A stretch of DNA of 64,000 nt from Paenibacillus barcinonensis (lineage in GTDB: Bacteria > Bacillota > Bacilli > Paenibacillales > Paenibacillaceae): contig NZ_QJSW01000001.1 of assembly GCF_003217495.1 (NCBI RefSeq), forward strand, positions 372,001 through 436,000, in the 5' to 3' direction. Position numbers and translations under genes: made by a program. Each line of letters starts with the position of its first letter. Within the stretch, counting starts at the first letter, position 1. A model generated the notes under the pieces. It did not search any database, was not told where the DNA came from, and saw nothing but the letters and a program-made list of their open reading frames with translations. Positions 1 to 8,171 of this stretch are shown piece after piece.

Positions 1-1202
1 CATCTTACCTTCGTCCTTGGGCCGTTTGGAGTACCGCTGCATTAACTGCCCTCACCCTATCCCTATCCCCTGTAGGGACGTACGCTGCCCAGGCGGCTAC
101 CGTAGAAGTGAAGGGCACGACAGGCGCTGTTCAGCCTGCACCAACCACGCCAGCACGAAACACAACCATCCCGGCTGTGCCGGAATCCTCCAAACAATCC
201 CCTCTCCCTAATGTGCTTGTCATCGGTACTGGCGGGACCATTGCCGGGAAATCCGAGGATTCCACCAGCTTCCAAAATTATAAGGCAGGCACACTGCTCA
301 TTGCGGACATGGTCAAGGATTTGCCGGATAAGCAAAAAATTGCTGATGTTAGCACCTTGCAATTTGGCAACTCAGGCTCAGGCTCCTATTCCATGGCTGA
401 CCTCTACGATTTGTCTCAAACAGTAGATAAAGCACTATCCCAATATGACAGCGTTGTGGTAACGACAGGCACAGATACAATGGAGGAAATTGCCTACTTC
501 CTTGATATGACGGTTCAAAGTGACAAACCGGTTATCATTACAGGCTCTATGCGTCCATGGACGGTTATCGGCTCTGATGCCCAAGCAAACCTCTACAACG
601 CCATCAAACTTGCAGGCAGTGGACGAACCAAATCCTTTGGCACCGTACTGATGCTTAATGATACGATTCAGCTTGCCCGTGGCGTAACCAAGACCAATGA
701 CTACCGGACAGATACCTTTGAAACCCCGATGCTCGGCGCTGTCGGTTACATTGATGAGGAAAACATTCGAATCTATCGCGCTCCTGCACGCGCCATGAAA
801 CCGGAGGGCACAGCGAAGCCTGTATTTGATCTAAGTAAAATCACCAAATCCGATCTCGCCAAGGTGGAGATTGCAATTTCCTATCAGGAAGCAGGCGGTG
901 GAGCCATCGAGGGCTTTGTGAAAAGCGGAGTGAAGGGCATTGTCACCTCCGGCACAGGTGCAGGAGGCATCTCCAGAGCAATGGGACAAGCGCGCACCAA
1001 GGCGATTGAAGAAGGAGTTATTTTCGTAACCACTACCCGGACAGGCTCTGGCAGCGTCTATGGCGGCGGTAAGGGCATCATTGCCGGGGATAACCTCAGC
1101 CCGCAGCAAGCACGCATCCTGTTGATGCTCGGACTCTCCTTCAGTGATGATTTTGATACCATTAAAAAATGGTTTGAGACCTACGGCACACCACAGGTGT
1201 AA
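1..1202 (+). CDS. Type II L-asparaginase, exported (5' end outside window)
   Basis: Hydrolyses L-asparagine to aspartate and ammonia, probably outside the membrane. The frame is open from base 3; the start codon lies upstream of the window. The visible N-terminus is a signal peptide: a hydrophobic Ala/Leu/Thr stretch followed by small residues ending near AAQAA. A Pro/Thr-rich linker comes next, then the asparaginase fold with the first catalytic threonine in VIGTGGTIAG, the second Thr-Asp pair in TTGTDTMEE, and a lysine in VTKTN that fits the third catalytic position. The C-terminus is complete. The family call is firm. Preference for Asn over Gln cannot be read from sequence. The gene converges with the methyltransferase at 1336 and is closed by a shared terminator. 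Confidence 0.93.
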   Translation, partial: SYLRPWAVWSTAALTALTLSLSPVGTYAAQAATVEVKGTTGAVQPAPTTPARNTTIPAVPESSKQSPLPNVLVIGTGGTIAGKSEDSTSFQNYKAGTLLIADMVKDLPDKQKIADVSTLQFGNSGSGSYSMADLYDLSQTVDKALSQYDSVVVTTGTDTMEEIAYFLDMTVQSDKPVIITGSMRPWTVIGSDAQANLYNAIKLAGSGRTKSFGTVLMLNDTIQLARGVTKTNDYRTDTFETPMLGAVGYIDEENIRIYRAPARAMKPEGTAKPVFDLSKITKSDLAKVEIAISYQEAGGGAIEGFVKSGVKGIVTSGTGAGGISRAMGQARTKAIEEGVIFVTTTRTGSGSVYGGGKGIIAGDNLSPQQARILLMLGLSFSDDFDTIKKWFETYGTPQV

Positions 1203-1228
1203 GTCTACTAAACCCTCGCTATAAATGC

Positions 1229-1275
1229 GCCAAAAAAGCCGAAGCAGATATTTATCCTGTCTCGGCTTTTTTGGC
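1229..1275 (+). terminator. Bidirectional intrinsic terminator between convergent genes
   Basis: Perfect 14-bp inverted repeat GCCAAAAAAGCCGA / TCGGCTTTTTTGGC with a 19-nt loop. The A-run and T-run inside the arms let it work for both the asparaginase gene and the convergent methyltransferase gene. Confidence 0.8.
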
Positions 1276-1335
1276 TGTTTTTTCTTTTCACGTTAAATTT
1301 CTACGAAATTGAGCTTTTCATTAAGTTTAGTTGAT

Positions 1336-1971
1336 CTACCTCACCCAAGCGAGCACCAAGCCATCGTAGTCAGGCAGCATAGTGGTGACAAGACGCGGAT
1401 CACTCGCCATCTGCTCGTTGAAACGGCGAACGGCAAGCACGGCTGGACCTTGCTTGTCCGGGTTCAGCGTGCGGCCGCGCAGGAAGCAGTTGTCCCCTAC
1501 GATGACTGCACCTGGGCGCGCAAGTCGAATCGCGTAATCGAGATATACTGGATAATTTTCTTTATCTGCATCTATAAAGAAGAAATCGAAGGTGCGGCCC
1601 TCTTGTACCAACTGCTCCAGACTGTCTGCCGCAGGCCCGATCCGGTACTCCACCTTGTCACCGAAGCCACCCTCCTCCAGATGTCCGCGAGCCATCGCTG
1701 CGTACTCTTCCTTCAGTTCGAGTGAAGTCAGGATGCCACCTTCGCTTAACCCGCGAGCCAGGCAGATGCCGCTGTACCCGCCCAGTACACCGATTTCAAG
1801 CGCGGCTTCAGCCTTCGCCGTTTTTGCCAGAAAGGTTAACAGACGACCGTAAGCCGCCGCCACCGAAACCTCCGGCATGCCATTCGCCCGAATGGCTTCT
1901 TTCACTTTCAACAAGAGCTCATCCTCTTGAAATAATTGATTTACATATTCGTCAGGGGTCAAATTCACCAC
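1336..1971 (-). CDS. SAM-dependent O-methyltransferase, caffeoyl-CoA OMT-like
   Basis: A class I methyltransferase of the O-methyltransferase family 3 (catechol or caffeoyl-CoA OMT type). Motif I is LEIGVLGGYSG; the metal and substrate region is FFIDADKENYP followed by GAVIVGDNCFLRG, which supplies the Asp/Asn ligands of divalent-metal-dependent OMTs. The open frame extends upstream to an ATG at 1998, but AAGGAGG lies inside that extension and sits 6 nt before a GTG at 1971 (next codon also GTG), so the shorter 211-aa form is chosen. The substrate is unknown; such proteins methylate catechols or modified nucleosides. Single gene, convergent with the asparaginase gene and divergent from the RNA methyltransferase. 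Confidence 0.85.
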   Translation of the reverse strand: MVNLTPDEYVNQLFQEDELLLKVKEAIRANGMPEVSVAAAYGRLLTFLAKTAKAEAALEIGVLGGYSGICLARGLSEGGILTSLELKEEYAAMARGHLEEGGFGDKVEYRIGPAADSLEQLVQEGRTFDFFFIDADKENYPVYLDYAIRLARPGAVIVGDNCFLRGRTLNPDKQGPAVLAVRRFNEQMASDPRLVTTMLPDYDGLVLAWVR

Positions 1972-2191
1972 GAAGTTCCTCCTTGGGCTGCTTTTCATAT
2001 GGATGCCAATGTTTTATAATGAATGTTTGTTATCCAACACAGAATAATGAACACTGCATCACCTGCATTGAAATTGATACGGTGTAGACCGCATTACTCA
2101 TTGTAAGTTTTTTCACGGAAAGCGGCAAGGCCGCACCGTCACTATATCGCTGCCAGAGGGTAAGCCCACTGCGGCGCGGAAATGGAGTTGA

Positions 2192-3352
2192 ATGAATCAC
2201 ATGGCTCGATTGCAATTGATTGCAACCTCTGCGATGGGACTTGAGGCCGTTGTTGCCCGGGAACTGAAACAACTGGGGTATGAGGATGCCAAGGTCGATA
2301 ACGGCCGGGTATTTTTCACAGGAGATTACATTGATATTTGCCGCTGTAACCTGTGGCTGAGAAGTTCGGACCGCGTACTAGTCAACATGGGTGAATTCCC
2401 TGCGACCACCTTCGATGAATTGTTTGAGGGCACCAAAGCACTGCCTTGGGAAGAATGGATTCCCGCGAACGGTGAGTTCCCTGTAGAAGGACGATCCCAG
2501 AAGTCCCAGCTGAGTAGCGTACCTGCATCTCAAGGTATTGTCAAAAAGGCGATTGTCGAAAAGCTCAAGCTGACACATCACACCGAATGGTTTCCTGAAA
2601 ATGGTGCACGTTATGTAGTGGAGGTCATTTTGTTGAATGATCGCGCCTTGCTCACACTTGACACCACAGGCCCAGGACTTCACAAACGCGGATACCGCAA
2701 ACTTGTTACGGAAGCACCACTCAAAGAAACGCTCGCAGCCGCATTGATTCAGCTTAGCCGCTGGAATGTATCGCGCCCGTTCTACGATCCATGCTGCGGT
2801 TCAGGCACAATGCTGATTGAAGCGGCTATGATTGGCTGGAATATCGCACCAGGTCTTCGCCGCACCTTCAATTCAGAGAATTGGGACATCATCCCTGCGG
2901 AGCTGTGGGAACAAGCGCGAGAAGAAGCATTTGATGCCGTGCGTGATGATGTGCCACTCCAGATCTCTGGCAGTGACATTGATCCCGAAGCCATCGAGGT
3001 TGCACAGGCCGCAATCAAAAGTGCGGGCTTTGCCAAAGATATTGAAGTCAGCGTATTGCCAGCCCATCGGGCCAGACCTCAAGGCGAGTATGGCGTTATT
3101 ATTACCAACCCTCCTTATGGCGAACGCTTGAGTGAAGAAAAGGAAGTACAGAAGCTGCTCCGTTCCTTAGGACGCAGTTACCTGGAGATGCCGACATGGT
3201 CGTTTTTTGCAATCACCTCTACCAAAGCATTTGAAGAGTATTTCGGACACAAAGCGGACAAGCGCCGCAAGCTGTTCAACGGACGAATTGAAACCCAGTA
3301 CTATCAGTATTTGGGCCCACTTCCCCCGCGTAACAAAACACCGCAAGCCTAG
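2192..3352 (+). CDS. THUMP-domain class I RNA methyltransferase (YpsC/RlmL-like)
   Basis: Likely makes N2-methylguanosine in 23S rRNA. An N-terminal ferredoxin-like and THUMP RNA-binding region covers about residues 1-160, ending in the GLHKRGYR segment typical of the family. The UPF0020 methyltransferase domain follows, with DPCCGSGT (SAM-binding motif I) and the catalytic NPPYGERL motif. At 386 aa it matches the single-methyltransferase YpsC type rather than the two-domain E. coli RlmL. A TGGAG site precedes ATG 2192; ATG 2201 is an alternative. The leader is GC-rich and can fold. A weak hairpin with a T-run follows the stop. Exact target base is inferred from the family. Confidence 0.9.
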   Translation: MNHMARLQLIATSAMGLEAVVARELKQLGYEDAKVDNGRVFFTGDYIDICRCNLWLRSSDRVLVNMGEFPATTFDELFEGTKALPWEEWIPANGEFPVEGRSQKSQLSSVPASQGIVKKAIVEKLKLTHHTEWFPENGARYVVEVILLNDRALLTLDTTGPGLHKRGYRKLVTEAPLKETLAAALIQLSRWNVSRPFYDPCCGSGTMLIEAAMIGWNIAPGLRRTFNSENWDIIPAELWEQAREEAFDAVRDDVPLQISGSDIDPEAIEVAQAAIKSAGFAKDIEVSVLPAHRARPQGEYGVIITNPPYGERLSEEKEVQKLLRSLGRSYLEMPTWSFFAITSTKAFEEYFGHKADKRRKLFNGRIETQYYQYLGPLPPRNKTPQA

Positions 3353-3366
3353 AACAGAGATTCCAG

Positions 3367-3401
3367 AAACGCTCCAGCCTTCTTAGGTCAGGGCGTTTTT
3401 T
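3367..3401 (+). terminator. Probable intrinsic terminator
   Basis: AAACGC at 3367-3372 pairs with GCGTTT at 3393-3398, extended by CC/GG with one bulge, and a run of T follows. It lies 15 nt after the RNA methyltransferase stop codon. Confidence 0.55.
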
Positions 3402-3438
3402 GCGTTGTCTTAGAAACAGCCTCTTATGACGAGCATAG

Positions 3439-3466
3439 TTGAAATGCCTGCCGGTCACGCTATAAT
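3439..3466 (+). promoter_or_regulatory. Sigma-A promoter of the LtaS-like gene
   Basis: TTGAAA (3439-3444), 16-bp spacer, perfect TATAAT (3461-3466). Transcription would start near 3473, leaving an untranslated leader of about 95 nt that contains the Pho-box-like element at 3481-3497. Confidence 0.6.
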
Positions 3467-3480
3467 ATATGAAGCTCTGC

Positions 3481-3497
3481 TTTACATTGCGTTAACA
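3481..3497 (+). promoter_or_regulatory. Pho-box-like direct repeat (putative PhoP site)
   Basis: TTTACA-TTGCG-TTAACA: two hexamers matching the Bacillus PhoP consensus TT(A/T/C)ACA with the usual 5-bp spacing. The same 17 bases occur at 61747-61763 before pstB. Here the element lies about 9-25 bp downstream of the start predicted for the TATAAT promoter, so bound PhoP could repress that promoter, or a second promoter with a poor -10 nearer the gene could be activated. Identity of the binding protein is inferred. Confidence 0.55.
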
Positions 3498-3567
3498 AAC
3501 GAACTCGTTTTATTTTCATTGTCATTACGATCTATCATCATCCTATCTTTATAAAGGGGGAACACAC

Positions 3568-5523
3568 ATGGTTATTACTCAGCCTATGCGAAGCTCCAGA
3601 GCGCGCAGGCTTCTGCGTCATCCATTGACGTTATATGTCATCTTCACTGTACTCATTCTGCTTAAACTGATGCTGCTGCATCATGATCTGCATGCCTACA
3701 ACATTACGATGGGACTGATCGACAAAGTCATTGCCGTCGGCTCACTCCTGCTCCTGTCATTCTGGGTCTGGTGGCTGCCACGTAGAGGCATGATCGCAGC
3801 CCTTGCCATCCTTCATCTGCTTCTTACCGCACTAATCTATGCCGATATGGTCTATTATCGCTATTTTCAGGATTTCCTTACGGTTCCGGTGCTATTACAG
3901 GCTCGGCAGGTGGATTCCCTCGGCGACAGTATCGCTACGTTAATCCATGCGCATGATGTCTGGTTTTTTGCCGACTTGCTGCTTGTCGTTCCGTTCGCAG
4001 TCATTATGCTGTTCGGCAAGCGTAGTCGATATGCTGAAGCATCCTCACGTCATAAACGTCTCCACCACCGCCTGCTCGCAGGTAGCATAGCACTTGTATT
4101 GGGACTCGGCCTCGGCGTAGGACCCATCTATCATTCCAGCACAACCTGGGCCAAAGGACTGTTTGACAACAACTGGTGGAATGTATCCATGTACAACGTA
4201 ACCGGATTGCTGGCGTTTCACGGCTATGATGTATACTCATATGTCAAGGACAACATCGGTTCCGGCGCTGAGGCTGATCCAGCCGATGTTGAGCAGGTGC
4301 AGGCTTATTTCACAGATCGACAGAAGTCGAATACATTACAGAACAATCAGGCTTTGTTTGGAAAATATAAAGACAGCAACGTCATTATTGTGCAGGGCGA
4401 AGCCATTATGAATTTTATGATCGGGCAACGTATTGGCGGCCAGGAGATCACACCCCATTTTAATGAATTGATGAAAGAGAGCCAATATTACAGCCACTTC
4501 TATCATCAGACCGGACAGGGCAGAACATCGGATGCCGACTTTGGCGCCAACATCTCGCTGCATCCTCTTCCGTCAGGATCGGCATTTGTCCGTTACGCGG
4601 ACCATACGTACGACTCGTTGCCTTCCATTTTGAAGGATCAGGGTTACAGCACCAACGTATTTCACGCCTATGAGAGCGGCTTCTGGAATCGATATACGAT
4701 GTACCAGAATATGAAATATGACAAGTTTTACAGCAAAAATGATTTTGTAGAAGACGATCCGCTTGGCTGGTCTTTGTCGGATGTATCCTTTTTCCGTCAA
4801 TCCGTAGAGAAAATGAGCAGCGAGGTTCAAGAGCCCTTTTACTCGTTCCTTATCACACTTAGCAGCCACCACCCCTATGCCTCCATACCTAAAGATAAAC
4901 AGCAGCTGGATGTGGGTGAATTTCAGGGTACCATGTTCGGGAATTACTTGCAGTCCGTTCATTACGTAGATGCAGCGCTCGGCGGTATGGTGGAGGACCT
5001 GAAAAATCGCGGATTATGGGAGAAGACGATTTTTATGTTCTACGGTGACCACGACAGCTCCATCAAGGACAAACCTCAATACGAAAAATTTCTCGGCCGC
5101 TCGCTGAATGATCTCGATATGGCCCAGATAATGAACGAAGTCCCCTTGCTGGTCCATTTACCGGACGGAGCGAAAGCCGGCACGTATGAGCAGCCAGCCG
5201 GACAGCTGGATATCACACCGTCGGTGCTGCATTTGCTTGGGATATCCGATGAATCCTATTACCATATGGGGAGTGACGTATACGATGGCTCGGAACGGAT
5301 GGTCGTTCTGCGTAACCGCTCGTTCACGGATGGCAAGGTATTCTACCTTCCCTCAGATGATTATATCTACACAAGCGGGTCCTGTTATGATCTTTCGACA
5401 CACGAAACAACAGATATCAATGCCTGCAAAGCCGGTTTTGAGCAAGCATCCCAGCATCTGCATGTTTCCGACACTCTGATTACCTATGACCTGATTCGCA
5501 AGTTCCGCGAGGAAAACCAGTAA
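3568..5523 (+). CDS. LtaS-like lipoteichoic acid synthase family sulfatase-fold protein
   Basis: A 651-aa polytopic protein of the LTA synthase family, which polymerises glycerol phosphate from phosphatidylglycerol on the outer face of the membrane. About five hydrophobic segments lie within residues 20-190; the extracellular sulfatase domain follows from about 270. Catalytic signatures are all present: metal-ligand Glu278 in VQGEA, nucleophile Thr320 in GQGRTSDADF, and Asp494/His495 in FYGDHD. RBS AAGGGGG precedes ATG 3568. Full-length LtaS, primase and YvgJ-type paralogues share these features, so the exact role (main synthase, primase, stress paralogue) is not settled. The upstream Pho-box-like site suggests phosphate control. 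The deaminase gene follows after 28 nt and may be cotranscribed. Confidence 0.88.
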   Translation: MVITQPMRSSRARRLLRHPLTLYVIFTVLILLKLMLLHHDLHAYNITMGLIDKVIAVGSLLLLSFWVWWLPRRGMIAALAILHLLLTALIYADMVYYRYFQDFLTVPVLLQARQVDSLGDSIATLIHAHDVWFFADLLLVVPFAVIMLFGKRSRYAEASSRHKRLHHRLLAGSIALVLGLGLGVGPIYHSSTTWAKGLFDNNWWNVSMYNVTGLLAFHGYDVYSYVKDNIGSGAEADPADVEQVQAYFTDRQKSNTLQNNQALFGKYKDSNVIIVQGEAIMNFMIGQRIGGQEITPHFNELMKESQYYSHFYHQTGQGRTSDADFGANISLHPLPSGSAFVRYADHTYDSLPSILKDQGYSTNVFHAYESGFWNRYTMYQNMKYDKFYSKNDFVEDDPLGWSLSDVSFFRQSVEKMSSEVQEPFYSFLITLSSHHPYASIPKDKQQLDVGEFQGTMFGNYLQSVHYVDAALGGMVEDLKNRGLWEKTIFMFYGDHDSSIKDKPQYEKFLGRSLNDLDMAQIMNEVPLLVHLPDGAKAGTYEQPAGQLDITPSVLHLLGISDESYYHMGSDVYDGSERMVVLRNRSFTDGKVFYLPSDDYIYTSGSCYDLSTHETTDINACKAGFEQASQHLHVSDTLITYDLIRKFREENQ

Positions 5524-5551
5524 GCCGTTCCAAAAAGGAGAATATCACAAC

Positions 5552-5983
5552 ATGACATCCAATATCCGTTCACATGAAATCGAACAAAACCTGTTTGATG
5601 CAGCCGCCGAATTTGTTAAGCAACGTTATCCTCAAGGATGGGGCGGAGCCGGAGCCGTCTATACCGATGCTGGTTCTTTGCTTATCAGCGTGGCACCAGA
5701 AGTCATAAATGACGCCGTTCATCTATGTATGGAAACCGGAGCATACCTGGAGGCCCACAAACTAAATGAACGCGTAACACATTCCCTCTGCATTGCACGA
5801 GATGATGAGAACTCTGCATTTAAAGTGCTCACGCCATGCGGAATCTGTCAGGAGCGCCTCTTTTTCTGGGGCGAGGAAGTGAAAGCTGCAGTATATGATC
5901 CCGCTGGAAAGCTTATTTTCAAAACGCTAAATGAACTTCAGCCTGATCATTGGTCCAAAGCTTATCGCAATAAACACGATTAA
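5552..5983 (+). CDS. Cytidine deaminase-family protein
   Basis: A 143-aa member of the zinc-dependent cytidine/deoxycytidylate deaminase superfamily. The zinc site is split in the usual way: a Cys plus general-base Glu in LCMETGAYLEA (about residue 60) and the PCGICQERL motif (about residue 97), which gives two cysteine ligands. The length fits small homotetrameric cytidine deaminases and the blasticidin-deaminase branch; no choice between them can be made by eye. AAAAAGGAG lies 10-15 nt before the ATG. It follows the LtaS-like gene by 28 nt without a clear terminator. The frame downstream runs past the next promoter only as a chance extension. Confidence 0.83.
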   Translation: MTSNIRSHEIEQNLFDAAAEFVKQRYPQGWGGAGAVYTDAGSLLISVAPEVINDAVHLCMETGAYLEAHKLNERVTHSLCIARDDENSAFKVLTPCGICQERLFFWGEEVKAAVYDPAGKLIFKTLNELQPDHWSKAYRNKHD

Positions 5984-5984
5984 C

Positions 5985-6013
5985 TTGCGAATAATTGAAA
6001 GTCGCTTTATAAT
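5985..6013 (+). promoter_or_regulatory. Sigma-A promoter of the DsbA-family gene
   Basis: TTGCGA (5985-5990), 17-bp spacer, perfect TATAAT (6008-6013), placing transcription start about 40 nt before ATG 6063. The match and spacing are very good. Confidence 0.7.
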
Positions 6014-6062
6014 TGTAACTATAACGGTTTCAATTGCAAACATAATGGAGGTTATAAATAGA

Positions 6063-6794
6063 ATGAATATTGAAGTATGGTCCGATTTTATGTGCCCTTT
6101 CTGTTATATTGGTAAGCGCCGTCTGGAAAACGTACTGGAGCAGTTCCCTCACCGTGACCAAGTGAAGCTGCAATTCAAAAGCTTTGAGCTTGATCCCAAT
6201 GCAGAACTGAACAGCGGCAAAACGAACACCGAGTACCTTACTTCAAAGTACAACATCAGCGAGGAGCAGGCTCGGGGAATGAACGCCCAGATGAATGCTA
6301 ATGCGCGTACCGCTGGTCTTGAATACAACATTGATGCCATGGTCCCTACGAACTCCTTCGCTGCTCACCGCTTGACTCATTGGGCGGATACACAAGGCAA
6401 AGCACTGGAACTGAGTGAACGCTTGTTCCAAGCCGTATTTATTGAAGGAAAACACACAGGTGACCATGAGGTGTTAGCTGATCTGGCTCAGGAAGTGGGC
6501 TTGGATCGCGATGCTGCAGCTGCAGTCTTGTCCAGCGACCAATTCACTGAAAACGTTCGTGCGGATCAAGCAGAGGGCGCACAGCTCGGCATCCAGGGTG
6601 TTCCATTTTTCGTACTGGATCGCAAATTTGCCGTTTCCGGGGCACAGCCTGATGAAGTGTTCCTGAATGCATTACAGAAAGCATGGGATGAGCATTCCCC
6701 ATTCACCATCGTTGAATCTGCAGATGCCGCAGCAGATGGCGGTGTATGCACTGACGAGGGATGCGAAATCCCTCCAAACAAACCGTCTAACTAA
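6063..6794 (+). CDS. DsbA-family oxidoreductase, FrnE-like
   Basis: A thioredoxin-fold dithiol oxidoreductase with an inserted helical domain. The redox motif CPFC lies at residues 11-14 (SDFMCPFCYIG) and the cis-proline loop is GVPFF near residue 180. There is no signal peptide, so it is cytosolic, as known for FrnE/YwbO-type proteins linked to oxidative stress tolerance. The 243-aa form starts at ATG 6063, 8 nt after TGGAGG; an upstream in-frame extension to 5931 runs through the promoter and is rejected. The C-terminal tail carries an extra pair of cysteines (VCTDEGC), an uncommon addition that might bind metal or shuttle disulfides. Monocistronic, with a strong terminator. Confidence 0.9.
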   Translation: MNIEVWSDFMCPFCYIGKRRLENVLEQFPHRDQVKLQFKSFELDPNAELNSGKTNTEYLTSKYNISEEQARGMNAQMNANARTAGLEYNIDAMVPTNSFAAHRLTHWADTQGKALELSERLFQAVFIEGKHTGDHEVLADLAQEVGLDRDAAAAVLSSDQFTENVRADQAEGAQLGIQGVPFFVLDRKFAVSGAQPDEVFLNALQKAWDEHSPFTIVESADAAADGGVCTDEGCEIPPNKPSN

Positions 6795-6797
6795 CCC

Positions 6798-6847
6798 AAA
6801 AAAGCAGCAGGTCCGGGAAACAATTCCCGAGATCCTGCTGCTTTTTT
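6798..6847 (+). terminator. Intrinsic terminator after the DsbA-family gene
   Basis: AAAAAAGCAGCAGG pairs with CCTGCTGCTTTTTT; a nested GGGAA/TTCCC helix fills the loop. The arms end in A and T runs, so it could act in both directions. Confidence 0.85.
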
Positions 6848-6959
6848 GGTTAGAGGTTGCTGTTAGCTGTCTTTACGATTTGCCCTCAAGCTCCCCAAGC
6901 AGAGCTGAAAGCGAAGCCCTCCGTTTAGTTCCTGCCCCCTACTTTACGAAGCTCAATTT

Positions 6960-7065
6960 CCAAAACGTTGCTGCGGAGGGGAAGAAATCGCTTCTGTAGA
7001 AGCGGAGCGTTCGCCGTTGTATTCGAATACAACAGTGATCGAAAGAACGATTCAACACCGGCGCT
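6960..7065. repeat. Intergenic cluster of three short stem-loops
   Basis: The space from 6848 to 7103 has no credible gene. It holds CGCTTC-TGTA-GAAGCG (6989-7004), the perfect 18-bp palindrome centred on TTCGAA at 7016-7033, and a weaker GATCG/CGATT pair near 7037-7051, spaced regularly. This is the look of a dispersed structured intergenic repeat. It lies downstream of both flanking convergent genes. Confidence 0.45.
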
Positions 7066-7103
7066 TCACCAACGTCCATCTATTAGACAATTAGCTTGGC
7101 CCC

Positions 7104-7934
7104 TTAATCCCAAAACAACTGGTCCGGGTGCGGTCCCGTCCGCTTGTCTGCATCCAGCGCATCAATCTGTCTCAGCTCATCTGGCGTCAGCTCAAAATCA
7201 AAAATATCCGCATTTTCTCGTATCCGTGCAGGAGTTACCGATTTAGGAATGGTGACAATCTGATTCTGAATGTCCCAGCGTAAAATAATTTGAGCTGGTG
7301 TTTTGCCATACTTCTGAGCCAAACCTTTGAGTGTAGAATCGTGATTCAGTTTACCTTTCATAATCGGACTCCAAGCCTCCAGCTGTATTCCCTGTTCTCC
7401 GCAGAAATCCTGTAATTCCTGCTGAATCAGTCCAGGATGCAATTCCACCTGATTCACCGCAGGCACCGTACCACCTTCATCTATAAGATCACGCAGATGA
7501 TGCACCTGAAAATTACTTACACCAATGGCGCGAACACTTCCTTCGCTGTACAAACGCTCAAACGCCCTCCACGTCTCCTTGTACTGATCCCGGCCAGGCC
7601 AATGAATCAAATACAGATCAATGACATTCAGACCCAGTGCCTTCTGGCTGGCTTCAAAAGCTCGAAGCGTGGAATCGAAGCCTTGATCATCATTCCAAAG
7701 CTTAGTCGTTACAAACAACTCGTTACGGGCAACCCCACTACGCGCAATGGCTTGTCCCACTTCCTCCTCATTCCCATAGACCGATGCCGTATCAATGCTC
7801 CGATACCCGACCTCCAGTGCAGTCTCTACCGACTCCTGCACTTCTTTCCCCTTGGCCTTATAGGTTCCGATTCCAAGCCATGGCATTGTCACTCCGTTGT
7901 TCAGAATTGTACAATCCGTAATATGTTTTGTCAT
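7104..7934 (-). CDS. Aldo/keto reductase (AKR5-like, YtbE/YvgN type)
   Basis: An NADPH-dependent reductase of aldehydes or ketones, 276 aa, (beta/alpha)8 barrel. The catalytic tetrad is visible: Asp in RSIDTASVYGNE, Tyr in the same motif, Lys in FVTTKLW, and His in LIHWPG. The C-terminal NADPH-binding signature IPKSVTPARIREN is intact. GGGAGG lies 6 nt before the ATG. B. subtilis relatives reduce methylglyoxal and other reactive aldehydes, which is a reasonable role here but not proven. It stands alone, convergent with the DsbA-family gene. No terminator stronger than the stem-loop cluster is seen downstream. Confidence 0.92.
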   Translation of the reverse strand: MTKHITDCTILNNGVTMPWLGIGTYKAKGKEVQESVETALEVGYRSIDTASVYGNEEEVGQAIARSGVARNELFVTTKLWNDDQGFDSTLRAFEASQKALGLNVIDLYLIHWPGRDQYKETWRAFERLYSEGSVRAIGVSNFQVHHLRDLIDEGGTVPAVNQVELHPGLIQQELQDFCGEQGIQLEAWSPIMKGKLNHDSTLKGLAQKYGKTPAQIILRWDIQNQIVTIPKSVTPARIRENADIFDFELTPDELRQIDALDADKRTGPHPDQLFWD

Positions 7935-8014
7935 CCTGTACCTCCCGTATTGATTTTTGCCCGCTCTCTGCTCTATTAACCTTCTGACCGAATTCTAAGC
8001 GTTATCCCCAATCA

Positions 8015-8052
8015 AAAAAAAAGAAAACCTGCAGGCTAATTGCCTACAGGTT
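8015..8052 (-). terminator. Intrinsic terminator, minus strand
   Basis: AACCTGTAGGC / GCCTGCAGGTT on the minus strand with a 5-nt loop, followed by a long T-rich run. It closes the HesB-like / YuzB-like pair. The 119 nt between it and the YuzB-like stop hold no supported gene. Confidence 0.8.
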
Positions 8053-8171
8053 CGTTGTAAAAGGAACGTATTATTTTTCTCTGTGTACGTGCTGATTCTG
8101 GATAGAATGTAGCCTGTTCGGTATGCACAAGCCACTGCTCTGCCTGTACAATGGTCTGCAGCGTTGGGCTA

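Noticed and set aside
1972..2191. RNase P RNA expected near a ypsC-type gene in Bacillus
   Set aside because: The gap is 220 nt, too short for a full rnpB, and I see none of its conserved core motifs.
5931..6062. Longer N-terminus for the DsbA-family protein
   Set aside because: It would start inside the deaminase gene and read through the promoter; ATG 6063 has the RBS and the family N-terminus.
8053..8171. About 46-residue open stretch after the YuzB-like gene in another frame
   Set aside because: No ribosome site or standard start near its beginning, no recognisable family, and it ends in the terminator stem.
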